A DNA stretch of 64,000 bases. Origin: Mikania micrantha. Its lineage: Eukaryota; Streptophyta; Magnoliopsida; Asterales; Asteraceae. Below, piece by piece: positions 1 through 9,004 of this stretch. The translations under genes were made by a program, and so were the position numbers. Position 1 is the first letter of the stretch; each line of letters starts with the position of its first letter. The stretch spans positions 56,793,741 through 56,857,740 of the forward strand of contig CM018689.1 in the NCBI GenBank assembly GCA_009363875.1, written 5' to 3'. The notes under the pieces were generated by a model that saw only the letters and a list, made by a program, of their open reading frames with translations, was not told the origin of the DNA and did no database searches.

Positions 1-1
1 T

Positions 2-652
2 ATGATTGGTTGCTTGATGTATCTCACAGCATCTAGGCCAGACATTATGTTTGCTACATGTGTTTGTGCTAGATTTCAGGCTGCACCTAAAGAATCTCAC
101 TTAATTGCTGTAAAAAGAATTTTTAGATACTTGCAGGGCACTCAATCACTGGGAATTTGGTATTCCACTGGGCATTCCTGCAAGCTTGTTGCTTTCTCTG
201 ATAGTGACTATGCAGGATGCAAACTTACCAGAAAATCAACTTCTGGTGGTTGTCAGTTTTTAGGAAACTGTTTGGTTTCATGGCAGAGTAAGAAACAAAC
301 ATCTGTGGCTACCTCCACAGCTGAAGCCGAGTACATTGCTGCTGCAAGCTGCACTTCCCAAATTCTCTGGCTTCAGACCCAACTTTTGGATTATGGCATC
401 AAAGAGTCTAAGACACCATTGTTAATGGATAGTGCCTCAGCTCTTTGTATTGTCAAGAATCCAGTTCAGCACTCTAGGACCAAACACATTGAAATCAGAC
501 ATCATTTTATAAGGGATTGTTTCGAAAAGGGTCTGATTGATCCAAAGCTTGTTCCTAGTGCTGATGAACTTGCAGATATCTTTACTAAGCCTTTAGACAC
601 TTCAACTTTTCAAAATTTAGTTCTAAGGCTTGGTATGCTGCAACTTGAATAA
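2..652 (+). CDS. Ty1/copia pol C-terminus (end of RT and RNase H), partial
   Basis: This is the last 216 codons of a copia pol that is open at the left edge. It begins in the conserved copia segment just after the RT palm (MIGCLMYLTASRPDI) and continues through RNase H. The RNase H acidic residues are visible in SDSDYAG (about residue 68), STAEAEYIA (about 107) and MDSASAL (about 142), followed by the copia tail motif RTKHIEIRHHFIRD and the ADIFTKPL end. RNase H removes the RNA strand during reverse transcription in virus-like particles. No internal stop or frameshift is seen. The first in-frame ATG at position 2 is not the true start. Confidence 0.93.
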   Translation: MIGCLMYLTASRPDIMFATCVCARFQAAPKESHLIAVKRIFRYLQGTQSLGIWYSTGHSCKLVAFSDSDYAGCKLTRKSTSGGCQFLGNCLVSWQSKKQTSVATSTAEAEYIAAASCTSQILWLQTQLLDYGIKESKTPLLMDSASALCIVKNPVQHSRTKHIEIRHHFIRDCFEKGLIDPKLVPSADELADIFTKPLDTSTFQNLVLRLGMLQLE

Positions 653-1206
653 ATTGGTTTTCACACTAATAAAATTCCATCCACCAGATAAAATTTTCAA
701 AAATACAAAAATATTCACCTTTATCAAAACTAAAATTTTTGTATCACCTTGCAACTCCTGATATTTTCAGTAAATACTGATAAGTATCAGAAGTACTGAT
801 TCAAGGAAACATCTGACCTTTACCAATATTATCAGTTAAAAGTACTGATGGGTTTTGGTTGACAAAGTACTGAAGGTCAAAAATATTTCACAAAGTCTGA
901 TGAACAACTTTTGTTCACAAGTTCTGATGACAAATTTTTCACAAAATCTGACGAGAAACTCTGATGATTCACAACGTCTGATGAGCAATTGATGAAAACA
1001 GCGATGAACAAAAATTGTCAACAACACCTGATGAGTAACTTTACTCTTCAGCTGTTTCAACCACTGCTGTTTTCTATTTATAACATCTGAAGACCAACTT
1101 CCAATACTCTATTTATCCCAAACCCTCTTCAGTTGTTTCATTATCATTTCATCAGAACTTTCAGTCTTTTTCAAAAACCTATCTTCCCTCTCAAGTCTCT
1201 GCTTCC
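653..1206 (+). other. Sirevirus spacer between pol and env-like ORF
   Basis: No coding signal on the plus strand. The stretch from about 840 to 1040 repeats short variants of TCTGATGA and GTACTGAT, the same words that occur in the element's own LTR (4660-4930). A minus-strand reading frame at 836-1060 is a by-product of this repetition. The segment probably serves as leader to the downstream ORF; no splice acceptor could be fixed by eye. Confidence 0.5.
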
Positions 1207-2901
1207 ATGGCGACAATGAACCTTAAACCTCGTCATAACTCAGTCGCATATCTCACCAAATCATCTTTCTGGTCCAAATTTGATGAAGCTGTTGATCTTA
1301 TGAATGCATCCCAATTCCAAACAGCGTTTCTTATCAATCCAACAATCCATGTTGAATCCATTCATCAATTCTGGACGAATGTTGAGCTGATCAATGTCGG
1401 CACTGGTGTCATCTCCCTTCGCTCAACAGTAAATGGACACAATGTGCATATAAGTCCAGCCGAACTGCGGGATGTTCTTCAACTAGATGATGCTAACCTG
1501 GTCACTCAATTTCCAAAGAACCTAACTGACCTTTGTTTCACAAGTCACGAATACCAGGGTGACTTGAGTGACTCCACTCTGTACAAGAAGAACTTCAATG
1601 ATCCTGAGCGTCTTATTTTTCACATGATCAACATCTGCCTGGCTCCAAAATCATCTTCTTGGGACCATATGTCATCAAAGTGGCAACAGGTACTTTACTC
1701 AATTCTGGAATCACAAAAACTTAATTTTTCACAAATCTTATTTTCAGAATTAACTGAACATGCTGCTAAACCTGTTTCCTCTAGATGGCTTCTTTACCCA
1801 CGTTTTATCATGGCCATCATTGAAAAACAATTAAAACAAGCAGGCCTTGTTGGTCAGGGGATCTCTGCTCCAGCAGTTTTGCTAGAGGTATATTCCCGAC
1901 ACAACACTAACCTCACACTCAAAGAGGCTGCCCGAAAGCTAAAACCCAAGCATAGGGAACCCAGAGTCTCAACTTCCAAATCCAAATCCAAAGTCCCCAC
2001 CAAGTCACATACCAAAAAGCCCAAAAAGGCTGCTCAGGGAAATGAGTCCCCTGAGTCTGCCCATGCCTCACCAAGGCATGATATGGCCACTGGAAGTAGT
2101 CAGCCAGTGGTACATCAGACTCTACCAGCTGAAACCGCCCAAGATTCCTCTCAACAGGAACTTGGTGCAACTATTGAAGGGGTAGACACACATCTAGAGC
2201 CTCTTTCATTTGAAAAGGTTTCTATTGAACAGCACCATTCTCCCCGGGTGCACTCTGCTTCACAGCCTATTACTACTGAAACCACCCAACAAAGCCCCAC
2301 ATTTGTGATTGAACAAATCCTGGATCAGCTTAACACTCCAATCCCTACCCAGACACCTATTACCACTGGGATTAACTCCAACATTGAGGGGGAGGATCAA
2401 AGTGTTTCTGATAACCCACAGGATTTTGACTACAATATCATATCTTCTAGTGTGGACAGAGAGATTCTGATTTCTGACAGGGCTGCTACTTCATCACCTC
2501 CATCATTTGGAGTGATTGATAGTAGTAACATCTCTAAGACCCTGCCAGAGGCAACAACTGATGAAGGGTTTATCTCTGAGGTTGGAAGTCCCCAGTACCA
2601 AGAAAAAGGGGCACCTGAACATGTTGAGCCACACTCAACTCAGGTACATCCTGATACTATCAGGAGGTCAGATGATTTAGCCAATGCTAATGATGACCAA
2701 AGGACCCTATCTGATGTTCTACACCAGAACAAACTTCTTGAGGCTGAGGTCTGCAGGCTCAATGAGCTGCTCACCAAGATGTCCAAGGACAAAAGTCCAT
2801 CTATCCTTATTACCCCACAGATGGCACCTTCAAATCTTGAAGGTCCCCCAAACACTTCCACATCTATTCCACAACAAAATAAACCACCAGCCTCTGTTTG
2901 A
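1207..2901 (+). CDS. Sirevirus env-like (additional) ORF, first part, ends at in-frame TGA
   Basis: 564 codons from ATG at 1207. The N-terminal 215 residues form a compact, probably globular region; residues 235-500 are rich in Ser, Thr, Pro and Gln; residues about 502-528 show heptad-like Leu spacing compatible with a coiled coil. Proteins of this type sit downstream of pol in Sireviruses and are usually called env-like. No enzymatic motif is seen and the function of the family is unproven. The frame ends at TGA (2899-2901), but the same frame continues open to 4374, so this looks like one ORF broken by a single stop, or a programmed two-part ORF. Confidence 0.75.
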   Translation: MATMNLKPRHNSVAYLTKSSFWSKFDEAVDLMNASQFQTAFLINPTIHVESIHQFWTNVELINVGTGVISLRSTVNGHNVHISPAELRDVLQLDDANLVTQFPKNLTDLCFTSHEYQGDLSDSTLYKKNFNDPERLIFHMINICLAPKSSSWDHMSSKWQQVLYSILESQKLNFSQILFSELTEHAAKPVSSRWLLYPRFIMAIIEKQLKQAGLVGQGISAPAVLLEVYSRHNTNLTLKEAARKLKPKHREPRVSTSKSKSKVPTKSHTKKPKKAAQGNESPESAHASPRHDMATGSSQPVVHQTLPAETAQDSSQQELGATIEGVDTHLEPLSFEKVSIEQHHSPRVHSASQPITTETTQQSPTFVIEQILDQLNTPIPTQTPITTGINSNIEGEDQSVSDNPQDFDYNIISSSVDREILISDRAATSSPPSFGVIDSSNISKTLPEATTDEGFISEVGSPQYQEKGAPEHVEPHSTQVHPDTIRRSDDLANANDDQRTLSDVLHQNKLLEAEVCRLNELLTKMSKDKSPSILITPQMAPSNLEGPPNTSTSIPQQNKPPASV

Positions 2902-2913
2902 GGCACTAATCCC

Positions 2914-4374
2914 TTGGGTTCAAGCCCCCCAGAGGCATTAGTTGCTGCCTTTATCACAGTCCTACCTCTCATCACTCCCTTGCTCAAGAATATCATAACC
3001 CAAGCCCTTGATGAGAGGCTTCCCTCCCAAACTCAAATCCAGAACATGATTAATGATGCAGTAGCTGCCAAACTTTCCACACTTCAAACTACTTCTTCCC
3101 CTGCAGCCAAAAAGGGGGAGTCAGTAAAAGATTCAGGTGTTGCACACAAAAGGTCAAGAAATGAAGAAGAAGAAGGTGCTTCTGAAAAGTCTCCAGTCAT
3201 ACAAGTCACTTACAAGAGACAGAAGAAGACAAAGTCTGTTGATGTTGCTATTAATGTTGAGGAGGAGACTGAGAAAGAGGTTGAGGTGGAGGTTGAGAAA
3301 GAGACTGAAGAAGAGGTTACAACCTTTGTATCTGAAATGAAATCTGCAAATCAAGAGGTTGAAACAGAGGAAGATCAAGCAAAGGAAGGTCAAGATCATA
3401 TGGTTGGGGTTGAGAAGGAGAAAGAACCTGATGTAACTGATGTTCAAAAGCAACAAGTTGATCCTTCTACCAAATCAGCTCAACTTATTGATGATGATGC
3501 ACCTCCCAAGAAAAGGAGATTTTTGAGGATTCAAGAAGAAGAAGAGACTGATGAAGAAGACAGGCTTCCCATTTCTACTGTGATGAAAACAAAAGTTCAC
3601 AAGCCTGAGTCTTCAAAAACTGATTCAGAATTAGTGGTTCAGAAAAAGGTAGTAAAATTACCAGCAAACTATGTGCCAGAAAAACCTTTGATGTTTGGAC
3701 AGAATCCAAAAATATCACCAGAATCTCAGAGATTAGCAATAAAAGTCAAACTTGAAGAGGAAGAGATCCAGAAGAAACATGATGAGAACATTCTGAGATT
3801 GGTTGACAAGGAATACCCTCAGACATCAACCATCATAGCAATGAAGAAAGAAGCACAAAGATTGTATGCTCTGAGGTTTACATATCAGTATAGGAAAGAA
3901 CAAATCAGGATGTGGCCTGATCCAAGAATGATAGACAGGATCCACAGGAGAGATGCTCCAGCTGCTTATGCAAGAAGAATTAAAATGGTAATAAGTGCTG
4001 ATATTATGTTGGGATCAGTGCTTGATCCTTGGGAAATCATAGGAGATTTTAAAAGTGTTTATAACTCTGGTTTAAAAGCCCCCAAGTTTCTAGAGAATAA
4101 GATGATCAAGAAAGGGTTGGTATACAGAAAACTGGAAGGGGTAAAACAGAATGAATTACCATTATTTCTGGAAGGGAAGCATCCAGATGAGTTTGTGTAC
4201 AGAGAGATAACAAGGGTGGAGTTACATGATGGGACAACGGCCAGGTACTTATCAGAGTACTATGGACCTGAGTCATTTTTTGAAGGTGAACCAGAAAGGC
4301 TGACTCCTGAAGAAAAGGTGATTTTGCTGGAAGCCTATGTCAGGGAGTCCTTCAGATTTATATATGATCAATAG
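2914..4374 (+). CDS. Sirevirus env-like ORF, second part, same frame after TGA
   Basis: This continues the frame of the preceding ORF; the codon at 2914 is TTG, so there is no convincing independent ATG near its beginning. It opens with a hydrophobic stretch (about residues 8-30, LVAAFITVLPLITPLLKNII) that could be a membrane segment. A charged region follows with Glu/Val repeats (about 115-140) and Lys/Arg clusters, then a better-conserved-looking 230-residue C-terminal part. The stop TAG is at 4372-4374, about 215 bp before the polypurine tract. Translation would need readthrough of the TGA at 2899, otherwise this half is dead. Confidence 0.7.
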   Translation: MGSSPPEALVAAFITVLPLITPLLKNIITQALDERLPSQTQIQNMINDAVAAKLSTLQTTSSPAAKKGESVKDSGVAHKRSRNEEEEGASEKSPVIQVTYKRQKKTKSVDVAINVEEETEKEVEVEVEKETEEEVTTFVSEMKSANQEVETEEDQAKEGQDHMVGVEKEKEPDVTDVQKQQVDPSTKSAQLIDDDAPPKKRRFLRIQEEEETDEEDRLPISTVMKTKVHKPESSKTDSELVVQKKVVKLPANYVPEKPLMFGQNPKISPESQRLAIKVKLEEEEIQKKHDENILRLVDKEYPQTSTIIAMKKEAQRLYALRFTYQYRKEQIRMWPDPRMIDRIHRRDAPAAYARRIKMVISADIMLGSVLDPWEIIGDFKSVYNSGLKAPKFLENKMIKKGLVYRKLEGVKQNELPLFLEGKHPDEFVYREITRVELHDGTTARYLSEYYGPESFFEGEPERLTPEEKVILLEAYVRESFRFIYDQ

Positions 4375-4804
4375 CTTCAATGAGAGGGGTAAATGCTCAT
4401 AGTCCATTTCCCCAATGGAGTTCCCTCTCATACTTTGACAGTCATATTTTCAGAAGCTGTTGATTACCAGGCCTGCACTTAAATTGGTCATTTTGAAGCT
4501 GATCTCAAAGAAAAAGACAGATCTTTCAGCCTGGGATACCAAATAAGTGAGACAGTCAATAATTAGAGGTTTTTGGCTGCATTGGTTCAGGGGGAGTTTG
4601 TTGGACTAAAAGAACCAATGAGCCTGATCAGAAAAACCTCTAAGTCTCACAATACACACAACAACTGAAGAAGAACACAACAGCTGATATTCACTTTGAA
4701 GAGTTACAAGATCTGAAGTTATTCACAACAGCTGAAGTGTTAGTCTTCAGATGTTGTGATGTTAATTTTTGTCTTCAGTAGTTTTCTTTCAATATTTGTA
4801 AAAG

Positions 4805-4829
4805 TCTGATGAGTATTTTACTCATCAGA
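4805..4829. repeat. Perfect 11-bp inverted repeat in Sirevirus U3
   Basis: TCTGATGAGTA and its exact reverse complement TACTCATCAGA, separated by TTT, lie about 155 bp upstream of the TATA box. Published descriptions of Sirevirus LTRs report conserved palindromic motifs in this region, so this may be a lineage-specific enhancer or structural element. Confidence 0.8.
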
Positions 4830-4982
4830 TGTTGAAGTTTAATTTCAGTAGTTTTAGTTCTTCAGTAGTTGTAAGAGGTTGTCTTCAGTAGTTGTAAACA
4901 TCCTCAGTAGTTTTGGTTATTTCAGTTGTTATCTTTTGTCTGTTAGGTGTCAACATCATGTGACATCATCAGTCACTGTTTC

Positions 4983-4990
4983 TATATAAG
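4983..4990 (+). promoter_or_regulatory. TATA box of Sirevirus LTR
   Basis: TATATAAG followed about 30 bp later by the probable start of R. It is the only good TATA motif in the LTR. Confidence 0.6.
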
Positions 4991-5190
4991 GGCAGTTGAC
5001 ATATTGTATCTGTAACGAAGTTAGTGCGAATTGAATGAGATTATTCCTTTTGCAGAATTCTCTTTCTATAACAACTTGTGCTTTACTGTTCTATTAGATT
5101 AACTTTGTTCTTGCTAATTTTGAGCTAATTCATCGTTGAATTCCGCTGCTATAACTTAATATTGATCAAATGAGAACATCTGATCCTACA

Positions 5191-6669
5191 GTTATGTTGC
5201 AAAATGTTTTTGGCAGCTAAAAAACCTTTTGAAAAACCTAGAAAACTAGTTATTTTTGTGGTCAAGCATGTTTTGCGGAAGATGATAGATTCTGCAATTC
5301 TTTAACGAAATATGTGTGTGTATATATATTAATATTAATTGGGTGAAGCTTTAATATTTCCAAATAATAATGATTTGCAAAAGATACGATTATCTACTCT
5401 TTAATTATATTGTAAATATTATTGGGCCCTCTCGCACTAGTGATTCTACGACTTTTGTTTTATTACAAATAAACTTAATTAGATTTCTTTTCTTTTCTTT
5501 CTATCATAATTAATATTCTTTTTCAAGGCTATATAACTTTTAATGCAATGATACATTTAAACTATATTTATTATAATAACACTTCACTTTAGTGTGGTTT
5601 AACTCAACCTAAAATATAAATAAAAAAAAAACAAATCGTTTCTTTCTCATAATGAACCGAATTTAAATCATATTAACAAAATACTATTTAATGTTTTTTT
5701 TTTATTTTTTTATTTACCGTCTTGATTTATAACCAAACAAATTAACATGATGTTGGAATCCAGACAAAAGAGACACTATTTTTATCTACGTGGCACATGT
5801 GATATGCTGGTTGGATAACAATAATTGAGTAGCCCCACAACTTTAATTTTTTTAAGTTTTGACCACAAAATATCTAATTAGGGTATTGTTAGATGCATCA
5901 TGTCTCTGTATTAGTAGCATAGCATAGGACTTGATGTTAAAAGCTTTTAATTATTTATGTTCAATCTACCAAACTTGAACTCTAAGTTAATATGATTATT
6001 AAATTTAACAAGAAAAAATATATATTTTTTAAAATTTTGTAATATTGAAATAAATACCCAAAAGTCATAAGTGTCGTGTTTAATTAATTTTCTAAATTTA
6101 AATAGAATTAAAGGCTTGTGTGTTACGCATTGGCTAAATGCATTGTTCCCGTTCAATGCAAGAACAATGATTGCATGTCAAGTTGGTGTTCCACGTGAAG
6201 ATGTTTGATGTTGTTGTTTTAACACTTATTAAGTTAATACATGATTGTAGTCCCGACCCCATGAACTCACTACAATGGTGACCAATTTAATATCAAAACT
6301 ATATGATAAACTAAAATAAGCGTATGTAGATGAGATTGTGTTGGTTTTATTAGGACACAATATAGTTTTATAACATTAACTTTTTTTAAAGTATGTTGTG
6401 ATTGTTTCCTTTTAGGTATTCATCCTAGCCAGCCATATGTTGTCGTTTTGGAAGTTGCATATAGCATCATTCTATAGTTTGAATTTGGCCTAAAATATTA
6501 CACATAATTATTTTAATTAATTAAATTTCTTTTAAAAGGTAATAAATTCCCCTTCAAACCCAACTTATTATCGTACTAGTTTTCTAATGCGCGCGATACT
6601 TATGTTTGATTTCATTTCATTGATCTAACCTGGCTACTGCTTAGAAGCGATGTGATGTGCCCTATTTCC
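5191..6669. other. Intergenic, no gene recognised
   Basis: AT-rich DNA. The only longer reading frame (5947-6156, minus) is Asn/Lys/Phe rich with no family resemblance and is not called. Confidence 0.6.
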
Positions 6670-6677
6670 CTTGCAAG

Positions 6678-7011
6678 GAGAGGTGCGCAAAACAAAAACC
6701 ATTTTTTAAACACAAACTGGTTTTTGTCTACTGGTTAAGAAACCGGTCAAAAACGACTGTTTGAAACCGGTTTGAGGTTCAAATGACTGAAACTGGTTAT
6801 CAATGAACATGTTTTCAAACCAGTTACCACCAATCCTCTTAAGGTAAAAAGACGATTACTTGATGGTTAATCGGTTCAATTATTATATCGGCTTTACTTT
6901 TATAATTTAAAAACCGGTTATGATCAATACCATTTTGAAAACATTGATTGGTTAAAAGATTCAACTATTACAAACTGATTTTTGACTGGCTAATCTCTTT
7001 GTGCATCTCTA
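6678..7011. mobile_element. hAT-type MITE, CCGGTT-filled family, old copy
   Basis: The ends GAGAGGTGCGCAAAA and the reverse complement of TTTGTGCATCTCTA match the TIR (TAGAGGTGCACAAA) of better-preserved copies in this window. The interior is made of degenerate AAACCGGTT words. Flanks CTTGCAAG and GTACCAAG share only 5 of 8 bases, so the target duplication is decayed. Confidence 0.6.
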
Positions 7012-8013
7012 GTACCAAGCATAAGTTTTCTATTAATAATACCACCTCCATAAATTTCAATTATTACAAGTAAAATTAGCCAATTAAACGATTCTTTAAG
7101 AAAGAGGAGGTAATAATTAGAAAACACCTCATATGGAGAGAGTCAATCCAATTGTTTACTTTAGGTAATTCTAATGATGCATCTACATTTAGGATTAAAT
7201 TCTAAGGCCAAGAGTTGTCCAAAACAAAAACTCAAAAGGCCAAGACTCGTGACCCAGAGGGTACGGGTATACTGATTGAATATCGGTTTTTGAAATAAGG
7301 GTTTGAACTAACCAAAGTTCTTCAAGATAATTCAAACCAAACAACCTAAATCAAGATTCAATTGGATTTTTTTAATCGGTTTTTCATTCTTATGTCAAGA
7401 CCCATATTGGACTAAAACACACAGCACGAATTCTCCCATGATCATACAAGAGTTTCATTAAACTTACCTTCATTAAAGGGAGCATATAAATGAAGAATAT
7501 TATATATCAATAAGATACGTGGATTTAATATGAAAATTCATACTTTAATTTTCTACAATTAGAAACACGTGTTTGGTTTCTCAGTAAATTATCTCCACTA
7601 ATTAATGAATCATAATTTTCTAATAATGGAAAAAAGAAATCAAATTTTGTATAAGAATGGGAACCTTTTTATAAATTCCATCTTAAACTTTTCATTTTAC
7701 ATTTGATTTTTCATAAAATTTCCAAAAGTTAGTTATTTTTATAGTATTTTCTTCACCGAGAATTATGGATACGTTATCATGTATAATATAGCATAAAACT
7801 TAATAATATGAATTATTATTTGAGAATTGATATAACAGATTTAAATTTGAACAAAAAATAGAGATTAAGGAAGAGGTAGCAATCTAATTTACATTGAAGC
7901 CTATCAAAGGCAAATACGCATGGTTACAAAATTGTGAATTCTCTTTAGCCATATCTATTTACACACTACTTCTAGAACAAATTAATCTAAAGAAGATCTA
8001 GTGAAGGAATGAA
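7012..8013. other. Intergenic and 3' flank of the DVL gene
   Basis: AT-rich with no recognisable coding sequence. The last 150 bp (about 7860-8013) should hold the 3' UTR of the minus-strand DVL gene; no poly(A) signal was assigned with confidence. Confidence 0.5.
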
Positions 8014-8139
8014 TCAATCATGATAACAAAGAAGCATCACCACACATCTCCTAATTATGTAAATCCTTGCCTTTTGCTCTTTAAGGATTCCTCCAAGTTT
8101 ACTAGACACCCTTTTCTTATTGCTTCCCATCATCTTCAT
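8014..8139 (-). CDS. DVL/RTFL-like: DVL/ROTUNDIFOLIA FOUR-LIKE small polypeptide
   Basis: 41-codon intronless ORF, ATG at 8139, TGA at 8014-8016. The C-terminal 18 residues are ARIYIIRRCVVMLLCYHD, the signature RTF/DVL domain (family consensus near YIIRRCVVMLLCWHD). Upstream comes a short basic leader with KKRVSSK and LGGILKEQK. DVL/RTFL peptides are plant-specific, plasma-membrane-associated small proteins whose overexpression in Arabidopsis alters cell proliferation and gives short, broad organs; loss of single members is usually silent. Length is typical of the short class. The frame upstream stays open about 150 nt without another ATG, so the start at 8139 is the best choice, though Met3 and Met4 follow closely. 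One deviation is Tyr for the usual Trp in the CWHD end. A TATA box lies about 240 bp upstream. Confidence 0.92.
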   Translation of the reverse strand: MKMMGSNKKRVSSKLGGILKEQKARIYIIRRCVVMLLCYHD

Positions 8140-8378
8140 TTTGATGAACAAAAACTCAATTCTTTTTCGCCGGAAATGTTTGAGGTTGACTTGAATTGAA
8201 CCCGCTAATGAATAACAAACTAAAATATGAAAACTCGAAGTTGTTGATGAACCTTTTACGAGACGAAAGATGTGGTTTTTATGATTGTTTGGAGAAGAGT
8301 TTGTGAGTTTTCTTTTAAGTGAAATTGTTGCTTAGCAAGAAGATGTGAATACTATGGCAGTGAATGGTAGATGGGTTC

Positions 8379-8386
8379 TTTATATA
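8379..8386 (-). promoter_or_regulatory. TATA box of DVL gene
   Basis: TATATAAA on the minus strand, about 240 bp upstream of the ATG at 8139. This would give a 5' UTR of about 210 nt rich in CA and AAC, as is usual for plant leaders. Confidence 0.65.
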
Positions 8387-8399
8387 GAAGATGTTTAAA

Positions 8400-8927
8400 C
8401 ATGAGGTCCTTTGGGGTGGGGTAGGGTACATGCTTATTAGAGTTTAGACATTTCTTCTGTGGGGTTCACTTCCCACTTGGGTATAATGAAGGTATAATAT
8501 ATATATTCTTAGAGTTTTCATTAACTCTATAAGTGATTATTTTCCAAATGATTAGATGTGATTATAATGATAATATTATATATCAACTTTCCAAAAAGTT
8601 TTAAGATAATATATAATATTATGATGCTTATTAAAAAAATGCTATATTTGATTTAAGACAAGATGGTATGTTTGCAAGTAGAGGTAACATATTGTATACA
8701 TGTCATGTTCATATGATAGTAGATGTTGGCATCACCCCCAAACATGATGGGTCACGTATTACCTCAATGAATGAGCATCCACATTATAATATACGAGCCT
8801 TTCTTCAAGTTGTTCATCTTGAGGATACTATTTGTTTTATGGTCTTCATCATGTATTTATTCATCTCCATGATTTTCTTTTTATTTTTTTAAGTATGACA
8901 TTAAAAATAATATCTACAAAGCCCAAC

Positions 8928-8928
<1 letters not shown>
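8400..8928. other. DVL upstream region, otherwise empty
   Basis: Presumed promoter of the minus-strand DVL gene followed by AT-rich DNA. The plus-strand frame at 8668-8892 has a hydrophobic tail but no family resemblance and is not called. Confidence 0.4.

Positions 8929-9002
<74 letters not shown>
8929..9002. repeat. (TTA)n microsatellite, about 24 units
   Basis: Uninterrupted ATT trinucleotide run of about 74 bp; likely polymorphic in length. Confidence 0.95.

Positions 9003-9004
<2 letters not shown>

Larger units (their letters stand above)
1..5190 (+). mobile_element. 3' part of a Sirevirus-type Ty1/copia retrotransposon
   Basis: The element runs in from the left edge. In order it has the C-terminal RNase H part of pol (2-652), a 550-bp spacer, a long env-like ORF split by one TGA (1207-4374), a polypurine tract at about 4589-4596 (CAGGGGGAG) and a 3' LTR (4599-5190). 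A large extra ORF between pol and the 3' LTR is the hallmark of the Sirevirus (SIRE/Maximus) lineage of Ty1/copia. The 5' LTR, gag, integrase and most of the reverse transcriptase lie outside the window, so the target-site duplication and age cannot be read. Confidence 0.85.
4599..5190 (+). repeat. Sirevirus 3' LTR
   Basis: It begins TGTTGG directly after the purine tract GGGGGAGTT and ends CCTACA, giving TG...CA termini over 592 bp. It contains a TATA box at 4983-4990 and an 11-bp inverted repeat at 4805-4829 in U3. The copies of TCAGTAGTT and CATCAGATG in U3 resemble the spacer upstream of the env-like ORF. The exact 3' end is inferred from the terminal dinucleotide because the partner LTR is off-window. 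Confidence 0.75.

Noticed and set aside
836..1060. 74-codon minus-strand frame
   Set aside because: It runs through the repeated TCTGATGA words of the Sirevirus spacer and has no domain.
2899..2901. Selenocysteine or stop-codon recoding at the Sirevirus TGA
   Set aside because: Plants lack selenoprotein machinery and no readthrough-promoting structure was identified; kept only as a question about a two-part ORF.
3154..3456. 100-codon minus-strand frame rich in Leu/Phe/Ser
   Set aside because: It is the complement of the acidic/Lys repeats of the env-like ORF.
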